From assembly GCF_002953135.1 (NCBI RefSeq), contig NZ_CP026372.1, positions 806,001-870,000 on the forward strand: a stretch of 64,000 nucleotides of DNA, written 5' to 3'. This DNA comes from Sphingobium sp. SCG-1. GTDB taxonomy: Bacteria; Pseudomonadota; Alphaproteobacteria; Sphingomonadales; Sphingomonadaceae. Under the pieces are notes generated by a model. It was not told the origin of the DNA. It searched no databases and saw nothing but the letters and a program-made list of their open reading frames with translations. Position numbers and translations under genes: made by a program. Below, one piece after another: positions 42,431-50,075 of this stretch. Position 1 is the stretch's first letter. Every line of letters begins with the position of its first letter.

Positions 42431-43279
42431 ATGACTACCGAAAGTATGATTCACGAGGATGGACTGCCGGGCCATGAATCAAAGCTCAATCCCAAGCCCG
42501 AATGGGAGCCGCGCTATCCGGGTTCCGGTCGCCTGAAAGACAAGGTAGCGCTGATTACCGGCGCGGACAGTGGCATAGGTCGCGCCGTAGCGGCGCTTTT
42601 CGCCCGTGAGGGGGCCAATGTGGCTATCCTCTACCTCTGCGAACATGACGATGCAGCGAAGACGGCTGAGATCGTCAAGGCGGAAGGCGGCGACGCGCTC
42701 ACGATCGCAGGCGATGTCGGCGACGCCCAATTCTGCAAGGATGCTGTAGGCCAAGTGGTGGAGCGCTTCGGCAAGCTCGACATCCTGGTCAACAACGCAG
42801 GTGAGCAGCATCCGGACAAGGACATCCGCGACATCACCGAGGAACAGCTTCGGCGCACGTTCCAGACGAACATCTTCGGCATGTTCTTCATGACACAGGC
42901 AGCGCGCGAGCATCTGAAAAGTGGCGCGTCGATCGTGAATTGCACTAGCGTCACCATGTATCAGGGCGAGAAGGAACTGCTCGATTATTCCAGCACGAAA
43001 GGCGCGATTACCGCCTTTACCCGCAGCCTGTCGGAAAACCTGATTGGGGACGGCATCCGCGTAAACGCCGTCGCGCCGGGGCCGATCTGGACGCCGCTCA
43101 ACCCTTCGGGCGGCGCTACTCCGGAGAAGCTGGAGAGTTTCGGCGAAGGCACGCCGATGGGTCGGCCCGGCCAACCCAACGAAGTCGCGCCAAGCTTCCT
43201 GTTCCTCGCTTGTGAGGACGCAAGCTATATGTCGGGACAGGTTCTGCATCCCAATGGGGGCACCATCGTCAATGGCTGA
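42431..43279 (+). CDS. SDR oxidoreductase of the general stress (YghA/Gsp39) type
   Basis: 282 residues. Cofactor motif ITGADSGIGRA near residue 45, NNAGEQHP near 127, the catalytic Ser in NCTSVTMY and YSSTKGAI (Tyr/Lys) near 188. The N-terminal extension (GHESKLNPKPEWEPRYPGSG) is typical of the YghA/Bacillus Gsp39 subgroup, which is linked to osmotic, oxidative and general stress. Substrate unknown. I chose the ATG at 42431, with AAGGA 8 nt upstream, over 42425. It lies 24 nt after the acidic stress protein and overlaps the phosphatase start by 8 nt. Confidence 0.93.
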   Translation: MTTESMIHEDGLPGHESKLNPKPEWEPRYPGSGRLKDKVALITGADSGIGRAVAALFAREGANVAILYLCEHDDAAKTAEIVKAEGGDALTIAGDVGDAQFCKDAVGQVVERFGKLDILVNNAGEQHPDKDIRDITEEQLRRTFQTNIFGMFFMTQAAREHLKSGASIVNCTSVTMYQGEKELLDYSSTKGAITAFTRSLSENLIGDGIRVNAVAPGPIWTPLNPSGGATPEKLESFGEGTPMGRPGQPNEVAPSFLFLACEDASYMSGQVLHPNGGTIVNG

Positions 43280-44054
43280 CGCCCATCAGAGGCGTGCGCG
43301 CTGGCCCGAACGCCTCTGGATCGTCCGCCACGGTCAGAGCGCGGGGAATGTGGCGCGCGACGCGGCCGACGAAGCGAAACTCGACCGGATCGGGCTTGAC
43401 GGACGCGATGTCGATGTGCCGCTGAGCGCGCTTGGCGAGCAGCAGGCCATCGCGCTCGGCCACTGGTTCGCGCAAGGGGAGGAGGGCGAACGGCCGGACA
43501 TCATCCTGACGTCGCCTTACGTCCGCGCTGTCCAGACCGCGCAGCTTTTCCGGGAGGCGGGCGGCGCTGCGGATGATGTGCCGGTGTGTATGGACGAGCG
43601 CCTGCGTGAAAAGGAGTTCGGCGTCCTCGACGGGCTTACGACGCTTGGCATCAGGAACACCTTCCCCGACCAGGCGGAGTTTCGTCGGCTGCTGGGCAAA
43701 TTCTATCACCGTCCGCCCGGCGGTGAAAGCTGGTGCGATGTAATCTTTCGCCTTCGCGCCGTGATGGACACGATTTCTCTGCATTATGCGGAGCGGCGCG
43801 TGCTGATCGTCGCGCATCAGGTGGTGGTGCTGTGTATGCGCTATCTGATCGAGAATATGGACGAGCAACAGATCCTCGCCATCGATCGGGAAGCCGATGT
43901 CGCCAATTGCGCGATTACCGAATATGAGCACGACCCTGACCTCGGTAAGGCAGGCGGCCTGCGCCTGCTGCGCTACAATGTCACCGCACCTATGGAGAAG
44001 GAGGACGCGCCTGTGACTCGCGCGCCGGAGGCCATCGTGGCGTCGCGCGGATGA
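43272..44054 (+). CDS. histidine phosphatase family protein
   Basis: 260 residues from the ATG at 43272, which overlaps the SDR stop (ATGGCTGA). The phosphohistidine site is WIVRHGQSAGN near residue 16-26, with SPYVRAVQTAQ (Arg pocket), REKEFGVLDG and VAHQVVVLCMRY (second His). Members range from phosphoglycerate mutases to phosphatases of small molecules or proteins; the insert and length do not pick one. Translationally coupled within a stress operon, so a stress-related phosphatase is plausible but unproven. Confidence 0.9.
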   Translation: MADAHQRRARWPERLWIVRHGQSAGNVARDAADEAKLDRIGLDGRDVDVPLSALGEQQAIALGHWFAQGEEGERPDIILTSPYVRAVQTAQLFREAGGAADDVPVCMDERLREKEFGVLDGLTTLGIRNTFPDQAEFRRLLGKFYHRPPGGESWCDVIFRLRAVMDTISLHYAERRVLIVAHQVVVLCMRYLIENMDEQQILAIDREADVANCAITEYEHDPDLGKAGGLRLLRYNVTAPMEKEDAPVTRAPEAIVASRG

Positions 44055-44926
44055 GCCAACGGATCGACCAGGAATGGCTTCGAGCGCATCCGTTGCCGGT
44101 TCATGGCGAAGGTACGGACAAGAATACACGGGGCCGCGTGCTTGCCGTGGGAGGCTCCGAATTCGTGCCCGGCGCCTTACGGCTAACAGGCGAAGCGGCG
44201 TTGCGCGCAGGCGCGGGCAAATTGCAGATGGCGACGGTGCAATCCGCCGCGATGGCGCTGGGCGTATTGGTGCCTGAAGCGGCGATGATAGCTTTGTCGG
44301 AAAATGACGAGGGTGAAATCTCCGCAGAGGCTGCCGGCAAGCTAGTCGACTCTTTGGAGCGATGCGACACGCTGATCTTCGGACCGGGAATGCGGGGCGG
44401 CGACAATGTGTCGGCGATACTTCGCCGATTGCTTGAAAATCCAAAGGCGGAGAGATCGGTCCTGCTCGATGCAGCCGCAATCGAAGGCGCTGCTGATCTG
44501 CCAGATATGACAGCCGCGCATGACGGTCGCATCGTCATAACGCCGCATTTTGGTGAAATGGCTGCAATGAGGGGCATGGCCATGGAAGAGATCGAGGGCG
44601 ATCCCGAAGCCGTGGCGCGTGATGTGGCCCGGCGTTATGGCGTGCTGGTCGTGTTGAAAAGTGCCGCCACGATAATTTCGTCACCCGATGGGGAAACTAT
44701 GCTCTATTCCAGCGACTGCACCGGACTGGCAACCGGCGGTTCTGGCGATGTCCTTGCAGGCGTCATCGGCGGATTAATGGCGCGAGGCGCGTCGCCGTTG
44801 GTGGCTGCGGCGTGGGGTGTATGGCTTCATGGCGAAGCAGGGCGCTGCGTCGCCGAAAGCATCGGACCTACAGGATTTCTCGCCAGGGATTTGCTGCCTG
44901 AAATTCCCCGCCTGATGGCGCAATGA
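44051..44926 (+). CDS. nnrD: ADP/ATP-dependent NAD(P)H-hydrate dehydratase (carbohydrate kinase-like domain)
   Basis: 291 residues, matching the C-terminal half of bacterial YjeF. Motifs: GRVLAVGGSEFVPGALRLTGEAAL, LIFGPGMRGGDN, VITPHFGEMAAM, and the ATP-site/catalytic Asp in LATGGSGDVLAGVIGG. It repairs damaged NADH/NADPH (the hydrated NAD(P)HX forms) together with an epimerase that would be the N-terminal half in E. coli; that epimerase is not present here, so it must be elsewhere. ATG overlaps the phosphatase stop by 4 nt. In stress conditions cofactor hydration rises, which fits the operon. Confidence 0.92.
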   Translation: MSQRIDQEWLRAHPLPVHGEGTDKNTRGRVLAVGGSEFVPGALRLTGEAALRAGAGKLQMATVQSAAMALGVLVPEAAMIALSENDEGEISAEAAGKLVDSLERCDTLIFGPGMRGGDNVSAILRRLLENPKAERSVLLDAAAIEGAADLPDMTAAHDGRIVITPHFGEMAAMRGMAMEEIEGDPEAVARDVARRYGVLVVLKSAATIISSPDGETMLYSSDCTGLATGGSGDVLAGVIGGLMARGASPLVAAAWGVWLHGEAGRCVAESIGPTGFLARDLLPEIPRLMAQ

Positions 44927-44942
44927 GCTGCCATGGTAAATA

Positions 44943-44968
44943 GCCCGCCGCGCATTGGCGCGGCGGGC
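44943..44968. terminator. hairpin terminator between convergent genes
   Basis: GCCCGCCGCGC (44943-44953) and its complement GCGCGGCGGGC (44958-44968) form an 11-bp GC stem with a 4-nt loop, 16 nt after the nnrD stop and 9 nt before the hemerythrin stop. There is no long T run on either side. Confidence 0.72.
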
Positions 44969-44977
44969 ATAAATTGG

Positions 44978-45490
44978 TCAGGCCCCGACGAGGTTTACCG
45001 CATGTGGCTTTGCAGGCGGCAGACCTTCGCTCTTGGCGAGTTCAAGCAGTTCCGCTTTCCGTGCCGCCATCTGCTCACCGAGCGCGGCTAGGTCGACGTC
45101 CGTCTTTCGGCACTGCGCGAACATGCCTTCGGACGGCATTTCTTCTTCGTGGACGTGGTGCTTAATCTCTTCAGACAGCACCGTCACCTTCGCATCGTAG
45201 AAGTCCTGATCGGGTGATCCGGCTTCGATGTCGTTAATCAACACCTTCGCGCCATCATGTTCCACATAGGCTTCGTCCAGAGTGTCGTCTTCGATCTTGC
45301 CGCGAAAGGCGGGATAGAAGATCTCTTCCTCGATCATCGTGTGGATCTTCAATTGCAGGCAGATCTCGTTGGCCAAAGCCTGCTTCTTGGAATCGGCACT
45401 GGCCTTCTCGAACTTCTCGAACAGATCCTCGACGGCGCGATGATCCGCCTTCAGTAAGGCAATCGCATCTTTGAACTGACTGTCGCTCAT
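44978..45490 (-). CDS. hemerythrin HHE-domain protein
   Basis: 170 residues. The HHE fold is complete: His in LLKADHRAVEDLF (about 17), His and Glu in KIHTMIEEEIFYPAF (about 50-54), His in VEHDGAKVLIND and His in IKHHVHEEE, which together bind a di-iron site. Bacterial members sense or carry oxygen or nitric oxide, or protect iron and thiols in stress. Cytoplasmic. Ribosome site AGAGGAG. Upstream of the start is GGAAC followed after 15 nt by CGCTT, too far off the EcfG consensus for me to call a promoter. It shares a converging terminator with nnrD. Confidence 0.92.
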   Translation of the reverse strand: MSDSQFKDAIALLKADHRAVEDLFEKFEKASADSKKQALANEICLQLKIHTMIEEEIFYPAFRGKIEDDTLDEAYVEHDGAKVLINDIEAGSPDQDFYDAKVTVLSEEIKHHVHEEEMPSEGMFAQCRKTDVDLAALGEQMAARKAELLELAKSEGLPPAKPHAVNLVGA

Positions 45491-45601
45491 GGTCGTCTCC
45501 TCTGCATCTACAGCATTAGAAGCGTGAACGAAGGTCGTTGTTCCTTGCTAACGACTCGCAACTCAGGTGCCAGCGGAATATGCGTTAGGCACGATGAAGC
45601 A

Positions 45602-45626
45602 GCGCGCCTGCCAGGGGCAGACGCGC
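45602..45626 (-). terminator. hairpin after the VDESFPASDPP protein gene
   Basis: GCGCGCCTGCC (45602-45612) and GGCAGACGCGC (45616-45626) pair over 11 bp with one G-T wobble and a 3-nt loop, 23 nt downstream of the minus-strand stop at 45649. No T run. Confidence 0.55.
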
Positions 45627-45648
45627 CGTCGATCCATTTAGGTGGTAA

Positions 45649-45885
45649 TCAGTAATTGGCGGGCGGGTCGCTTGCCGGAAAGCTTTCATCGACCTGTTGA
45701 TCGACCATATCCCAATCGTCATTGGCTATACCCGATTGCTCTTCCGGCCCCGCATTGCGGACGATGCCCGACGATCCGGACGGTCCACGATCATCCTTGG
45801 TGCGCGCCTGCGCGGCCTGCGTGTACGTGTTGTAGGCAAAGATACCCAGGCCCGTAAGCAGCCCAAGTTTAATCAATCCGCGCAT
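45649..45885 (-). CDS. small membrane stress protein with C-terminal VDESFPASDPP motif
   Basis: 78 residues. An N-terminal hydrophobic helix (about 5-22, LIKLGLLTGLGIFAYNTYTQ) anchors it in the inner membrane. A polar, Gly/Ser/Asp-rich middle leads to VDESFPASDPPAN at the C-terminus, a motif found at the end of many small alphaproteobacterial stress proteins with no assigned activity. It has a strong ribosome site (GGAGGAG) and an exact EcfG promoter 50 nt upstream. It is thus a likely general stress response member. No enzyme motif seen. Confidence 0.85.
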   Translation of the reverse strand: MRGLIKLGLLTGLGIFAYNTYTQAAQARTKDDRGPSGSSGIVRNAGPEEQSGIANDDWDMVDQQVDESFPASDPPANY

Positions 45886-45934
45886 ATGTCTCTCCTCCGG
45901 CTACGCCAGTTCGCTGGCTGAAACTCATAAGAAC

Positions 45935-45959
45935 AACGTTCGCTGCGCAACGACGTTCC
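45935..45959 (-). promoter_or_regulatory. EcfG promoter of the VDESFPASDPP protein
   Basis: On the minus strand GGAAC (45959-45955), 16-nt spacer, CGTT (45938-45935). The ATG at 45885 lies 50 nt beyond the -10. Exact consensus. Confidence 0.8.
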
Positions 45960-46019
45960 CCTTCCGCAGGAGAAAGGCGGCAAAGCCTAACCGAAGATAA
46001 GCATGGAGCGCCCTGATCG

Positions 46020-46865
46020 TCAGCGCCCGGAGAACGCCCAGCGCAGCGAACTAGCCAACAGGAACGTCGATCCCCTGACTGCGGGTTTAGTCAGCCTCGG
46101 CCCGCTCAGCCCATGCTGTTTCCTCGCCCAGTCGGGCAGAAGGTCCACAGCGGCCTGCATCACCATCTCCTGCACAGGCGCGGACCGCAGGTTTGGAGGC
46201 GGGCGGTTGAGGATCAGCCTCGCGACTTCGCGCGTGCGCTCATCGCTTCTAAGCTCGGGCCGATAGGTCTGGATCACCGCCTCAGCCTCGGCGCGCGTCT
46301 CTGGCACTGGATCTGTACCCAGCGCACGCGCTATGGCCGCAAACTCCGCGAAATATCGGTCCTGATCTGCACGGCTCATCTGCGGCTCGGCATAGCGCCG
46401 CCATGCGTCCAGAAAGCAGATCGCCTCCGCCACATGCACCCAGGCAAGGAGATGCGGATCGTTTGCGGTGTAAGTCGCGCCGTCGTTCGACGTACCTGAC
46501 ACCCGTGCGTGAACATCACGCACGCGCGCAATTGCGGCCTCGGCAATATCGCGATCGGCAAATGTTGTCTCCGATATGAACCGGGCAGTCCGCCGCAGAC
46601 GCCCCAGCATGTCCGTGCGGAAATTCGAATGGTCCCAAATTCCGGCCAGCGCGGCAGGATGCAGCATCTGCAGCAACAGCGCAGAGATGCCGCCCACCAT
46701 CATGGTCGTGATGTCGCCATGCACGCGCCAGATCACCGAGTCCGGAGAATATAGTCCGCGCGCCGATCGCTGAACCGGCCTTTCGCCCCGCGCTTGATCG
46801 TTGAACAGCGCCCGCACTTGCCGCTGCATCATGCGGCGTAGCGGATTATCGGGGAAATTCGGCAT
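46020..46865 (-). CDS. MpaB/DUF2236-type oxygenase family protein
   Basis: 281 residues. The DUF2236 region contains SVIWRVHGDITTMMVGGISALLLQMLHPAALAGI, with the conserved H/Arg patch, FRTDMLGRLRRTARFI and DPHLLAWVHVAEAI. Distant relatives include latex-clearing proteins and MpaB, which bind heme b through His residues in these blocks, so an oxygenase or heme-binding role is reasonable though unproven. No signal peptide, and no membrane segment beyond the hydrophobic MVGGISALLLQML core helix. It stands alone; the start is 198 nt from the divergent CheR gene. Confidence 0.85.
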   Translation of the reverse strand: MPNFPDNPLRRMMQRQVRALFNDQARGERPVQRSARGLYSPDSVIWRVHGDITTMMVGGISALLLQMLHPAALAGIWDHSNFRTDMLGRLRRTARFISETTFADRDIAEAAIARVRDVHARVSGTSNDGATYTANDPHLLAWVHVAEAICFLDAWRRYAEPQMSRADQDRYFAEFAAIARALGTDPVPETRAEAEAVIQTYRPELRSDERTREVARLILNRPPPNLRSAPVQEMVMQAAVDLLPDWARKQHGLSGPRLTKPAVRGSTFLLASSLRWAFSGR

Positions 46866-47063
46866 GATAGTGGTAATGGGCCTTGGTTGATGCTTGCACG
46901 ATCAGCACATAGCCCTGTAATTGGTTCCCACACCAAACTCGGTATGGCACTCGCCAGCCGCAAGCTCGCCATCGGCAGGCTTGGACCAACATCAGTGCGG
47001 CCAAACAAGAACTTCCAGTCATTGGGCCTGCTGCCAAGGTGCCATGTGGAAAACGGGGACAGC

Positions 47064-48923
47064 ATGGCGCAAAAGCTGGCATCAGATTCAGAATTCGAAG
47101 CACTGCTTCAGTATATCCAGCAAAGTCGCGGCATGGACTTTCGCGGTTACAAGCGCACAAGCCTGAAACGCCGGATCGCCTTGCGGATGGAGGCTGTGAA
47201 TGTAACGCAATTCAGTGAATACCAGGCCAATCTCGAAGCGGACCCTAGCGAGTTTGAAAACCTGTTGAACACAGTGCTTATCAACGTCACCTCATTCTTC
47301 CGCGACCCGGAGGCATGGGATGTTCTGAAGAGGGACGTGCTACCGGAACTCCTCAAGAAGGCGGACGGCCAACGGCCTATTCGCGTCTGGAGCGTGGGCT
47401 GTGCCTCGGGAGAGGAGCCTTATTCTATCGCAATGTTGTTGGCCGAGGAGATGGGCATCCCTGACTTCTGCCGACGGGTAAAGATCTATGCGACTGATCT
47501 GGACGAAGAGGCGCTGAAATCCGCACGGCTTGCCACCTATCTCCCGCGCGAAGTGGAGAATGTGCCCTCGCCCTTCCTCGACAAATATTTTGAGCGCACG
47601 AACAACCATTATGTCTTCGAGCGCGAGCTTCGGAAATGTGTGATCTTTGGGCGTCACAACATAGTGCGCGACGCACCGATTTCCCGCATCGATCTTCTGA
47701 TCTGCCGCAATCTGCTGATCTATCTGGAGGCCGAAACGCAGGCCGTGGTGCTGCCGCGGCTGCATTACGCGCTGAATTCGGAAGGTTGCCTGTTCCTGGG
47801 CAAGGCCGAGACGCAACTGGCGCGCTCGCCGCTTTTCCGGCCCGTGGAGATGAAGCACCGCATCTTCACCAAAATAGCGCAGGAGCCGCGCCGCCATATC
47901 ACCGGCAGGTTCGGTATGGGCCGCGATCTGCGGATCGACGCGCCCCTGCCATCGCCTGCTTTGCTCGAGGCCGCACTGGATCAGGGAGGCACCGCCGTAC
48001 TTATCGTCGATGAGGATGGCGCCGTCGCTTTGGCCAATACGCCTGCACGCGAACTGCTGGGCGTAGGGCCCGCGGATGTGGGACGCCCCTTCCAAGATTT
48101 GCCGATTTCCTATCGTCCGATGGAACTGCGTGGGCCGATAGAGGAGGTGTTCCTAAGCCGCCGCAGCATCAAGCTGGAGGATCAGGAATATCGCCTTACT
48201 CAGAACGAAGTGCTGCGCCTCACCATCGACGTAAGGCCGCTACAGCGCCCCGATGGCTCGGTTCATGCCGTTCTGTTGAGCTTCACCGACTCGACCGCCC
48301 TGCATGTGCTGCACCGCGAGTTGGAAGCGGCGCAGGAAAATCTGGAGAACACCATCGAGGAACTTCAGTCGGCGAACGAGGAACTGGAGACGACCAACGA
48401 AGAGTTGCAGTCCACGAACGAGGAACTCGAAACCACCGTCGAGGAGTTACAGTCCACCAACGAGGAACTCGAAACGCTGAACGAGGAGGCGCGGTCCAGC
48501 AACGAGGAAATGGAGTCCATCAACGAGGAGTTGCGGGTTCAGGCCGATCAGGCAGCGAGCTACCGCCTCTATCTGGAGTCGGTGCTGCGTAGCATGAACG
48601 GCGGGATCACCGTGCTGAACCAGGCACGGGAGATTCGCAGTTGGAACCGGTGGATGGAAAAGACATGGGGCCTGCGCAACGAGGAAGTCGTCGGAATCAA
48701 CATCGACAGGCTCGAAATCGGCTTGCCCGTCGATGCCTTGTTCGACGGGATCGCAGAGATTGAGAGCAACCGCGCCGAGCAGGTCGAGAAAGTTCTGGAA
48801 GGCATGGATCGGCGCGGACGGCCGATTGTGTGCCGCGTCGTCGTATCCGGCCTCTTGTCCGAGAACAGCGAGCATCTTGGCTGCGTATTGCTCTTTCAGG
48901 ATATTACTGAGGACAAGCCTTAG
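47064..48923 (+). CDS. CheR-type methyltransferase fused to PAS domains by a long coiled coil
   Basis: 619 residues. CheR N- and C-terminal domains fill about 5-280: RGMDFRGYKRTSLKRRI, the SAM motif VWSVGCASGEEPYSIAML and IDLLICRNLLIYL, with INVTSFFRDP at the active face. A PAS-like domain follows (about 290-405), then an extended coil (about 419-494) built of repeated EEL-x-S/T-x-NEELE units, then a second PAS domain (about 497-615). CheR methylates receptor Glu residues, but no receptor is encoded here. Methyltransferases of this form pair with CheB and a histidine kinase in sphingomonads, as in this cluster. The ATG at 47064 has GGGGA upstream. Confidence 0.92.
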   Translation: MAQKLASDSEFEALLQYIQQSRGMDFRGYKRTSLKRRIALRMEAVNVTQFSEYQANLEADPSEFENLLNTVLINVTSFFRDPEAWDVLKRDVLPELLKKADGQRPIRVWSVGCASGEEPYSIAMLLAEEMGIPDFCRRVKIYATDLDEEALKSARLATYLPREVENVPSPFLDKYFERTNNHYVFERELRKCVIFGRHNIVRDAPISRIDLLICRNLLIYLEAETQAVVLPRLHYALNSEGCLFLGKAETQLARSPLFRPVEMKHRIFTKIAQEPRRHITGRFGMGRDLRIDAPLPSPALLEAALDQGGTAVLIVDEDGAVALANTPARELLGVGPADVGRPFQDLPISYRPMELRGPIEEVFLSRRSIKLEDQEYRLTQNEVLRLTIDVRPLQRPDGSVHAVLLSFTDSTALHVLHRELEAAQENLENTIEELQSANEELETTNEELQSTNEELETTVEELQSTNEELETLNEEARSSNEEMESINEELRVQADQAASYRLYLESVLRSMNGGITVLNQAREIRSWNRWMEKTWGLRNEEVVGINIDRLEIGLPVDALFDGIAEIESNRAEQVEKVLEGMDRRGRPIVCRVVVSGLLSENSEHLGCVLLFQDITEDKP

Positions 48924-48954
48924 CCGCCGGGCAAGTGTCTCGGTTCTGTGGCCG

Positions 48955-49962
48955 CTATGCTTCTCCGTCCGCGATAGGCCGCTTCAAGGCTGAGAGCGCC
49001 TCGTCAAGCACCTGGATCATGCGTCCGGCGTCTTCTGCGGCGCTGATCCAGCGGGCTTCGGCATGGGGTAGGCCGCGTGCCCTGGCGCTGCTGCGCATCT
49101 GATCGAAAAGTCTAATACGATCCCGGTGCGTGCGCGTCGCGACGGAAAGTGCTCTTTCCAGCTCGTCGCTCTGCGCTGCGGCAAGGCCCAGCGGCGTGAA
49201 GGCGTGACCTACCTGGCACCGGAAACGGATTTCATCCTGTACATCGATCTGGTTCAAAACGCCGCCACAATCGGGGCAGGATATATGACTTGGCGCGCCG
49301 GGAGTTTCGGTATCCTGATCCATGACTGCAATCTCCTGTGCAGCGATTCTGTCTTCCACGGCATATTCCGGCGGCAGGGGCAGGTCGGGACCGGCGGGTT
49401 GGCGCACCAGCCTGCCCAGCAGATCCGGAATATCCAACAAAGGCACTGAATGATCGACATGATCGCGCAGCAAGGCGTTCTTGGGCATCGATGGCCACTC
49501 AGCATCCGCAGGATCCTGGACTACGGATGTTCCGCCCGCCGCCTTGATGGCGATCAGCCCTTCCGTACCGTCATCGAGCAGGCCGGTCAGGACGACGCCG
49601 ATTGCCTTTGCGCCATAAGCGACCGCGGCCGAGCGGAACAACGGATTGACCGCAGGCCGCGTCCGGTTTTCGTGCGGGCCACGGCGCATCAGGATGCGGC
49701 CTCGCCGTAACAGCATGTGGTGGTCCGGCGCAGCGACATAGATCTTGCCCGGTTCGATCGAGTCGCCATCCTTTGGGGTGACTGCCTTGAGCGGCCCGAC
49801 GCGATCCAGCAATTCGGCCAATATGCTTCGCGCGGACGGCGAAACATGCTGTGCGATGAAGATGGGGGTCGGAAAGTCTGTGGGTAACTTGGCGCAAAGG
49901 CGCCTTAAGGCGTCGACACCCCCGGCAGAAGAGCCGATAAGGACTATTCTAGATGGTTCCAT
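48955..49962 (-). CDS. CheB-type methylesterase lacking a receiver domain, with zinc-ribbon-like tail
   Basis: 335 residues. The esterase domain is N-terminal: Ser12 in LIGSSAGGVDAL, His in FIAQHVS and Asp in LTGLLDDGTEG form the triad. The receiver domain that normally controls CheB is absent, so activity is not gated by its own phosphorylation. The C-terminal part has a CxxC...CxxH-type region (SCPDCGGVLNQID, then FRCQVGHAF), probably zinc-binding, followed by helices (ELERALSVATRTH). ATG at 49962 with AGAGGCG upstream; a longer frame starts at 50004. Divergent from the HWE kinase, converging with CheR. It would oppose the CheR methylation. Confidence 0.9.
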   Translation of the reverse strand: MEPSRIVLIGSSAGGVDALRRLCAKLPTDFPTPIFIAQHVSPSARSILAELLDRVGPLKAVTPKDGDSIEPGKIYVAAPDHHMLLRRGRILMRRGPHENRTRPAVNPLFRSAAVAYGAKAIGVVLTGLLDDGTEGLIAIKAAGGTSVVQDPADAEWPSMPKNALLRDHVDHSVPLLDIPDLLGRLVRQPAGPDLPLPPEYAVEDRIAAQEIAVMDQDTETPGAPSHISCPDCGGVLNQIDVQDEIRFRCQVGHAFTPLGLAAAQSDELERALSVATRTHRDRIRLFDQMRSSARARGLPHAEARWISAAEDAGRMIQVLDEALSALKRPIADGEA

Positions 49963-50075
49963 GATCGCCTCTGTAGGTTGGGAGAATGACTGTTGTACCA
50001 ACATAGGTGGTCGACTGAACCGAATGGCACAAGCCGATTTCGCGGTATGAACGATAATGGCTATCGGACAACGAT

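Noticed and set aside
45500..45550. GGAAC followed after 15 nt by CGCTT upstream of the hemerythrin gene
   Set aside because: Spacing and -10 both deviate from the EcfG consensus; only the -35 matches.
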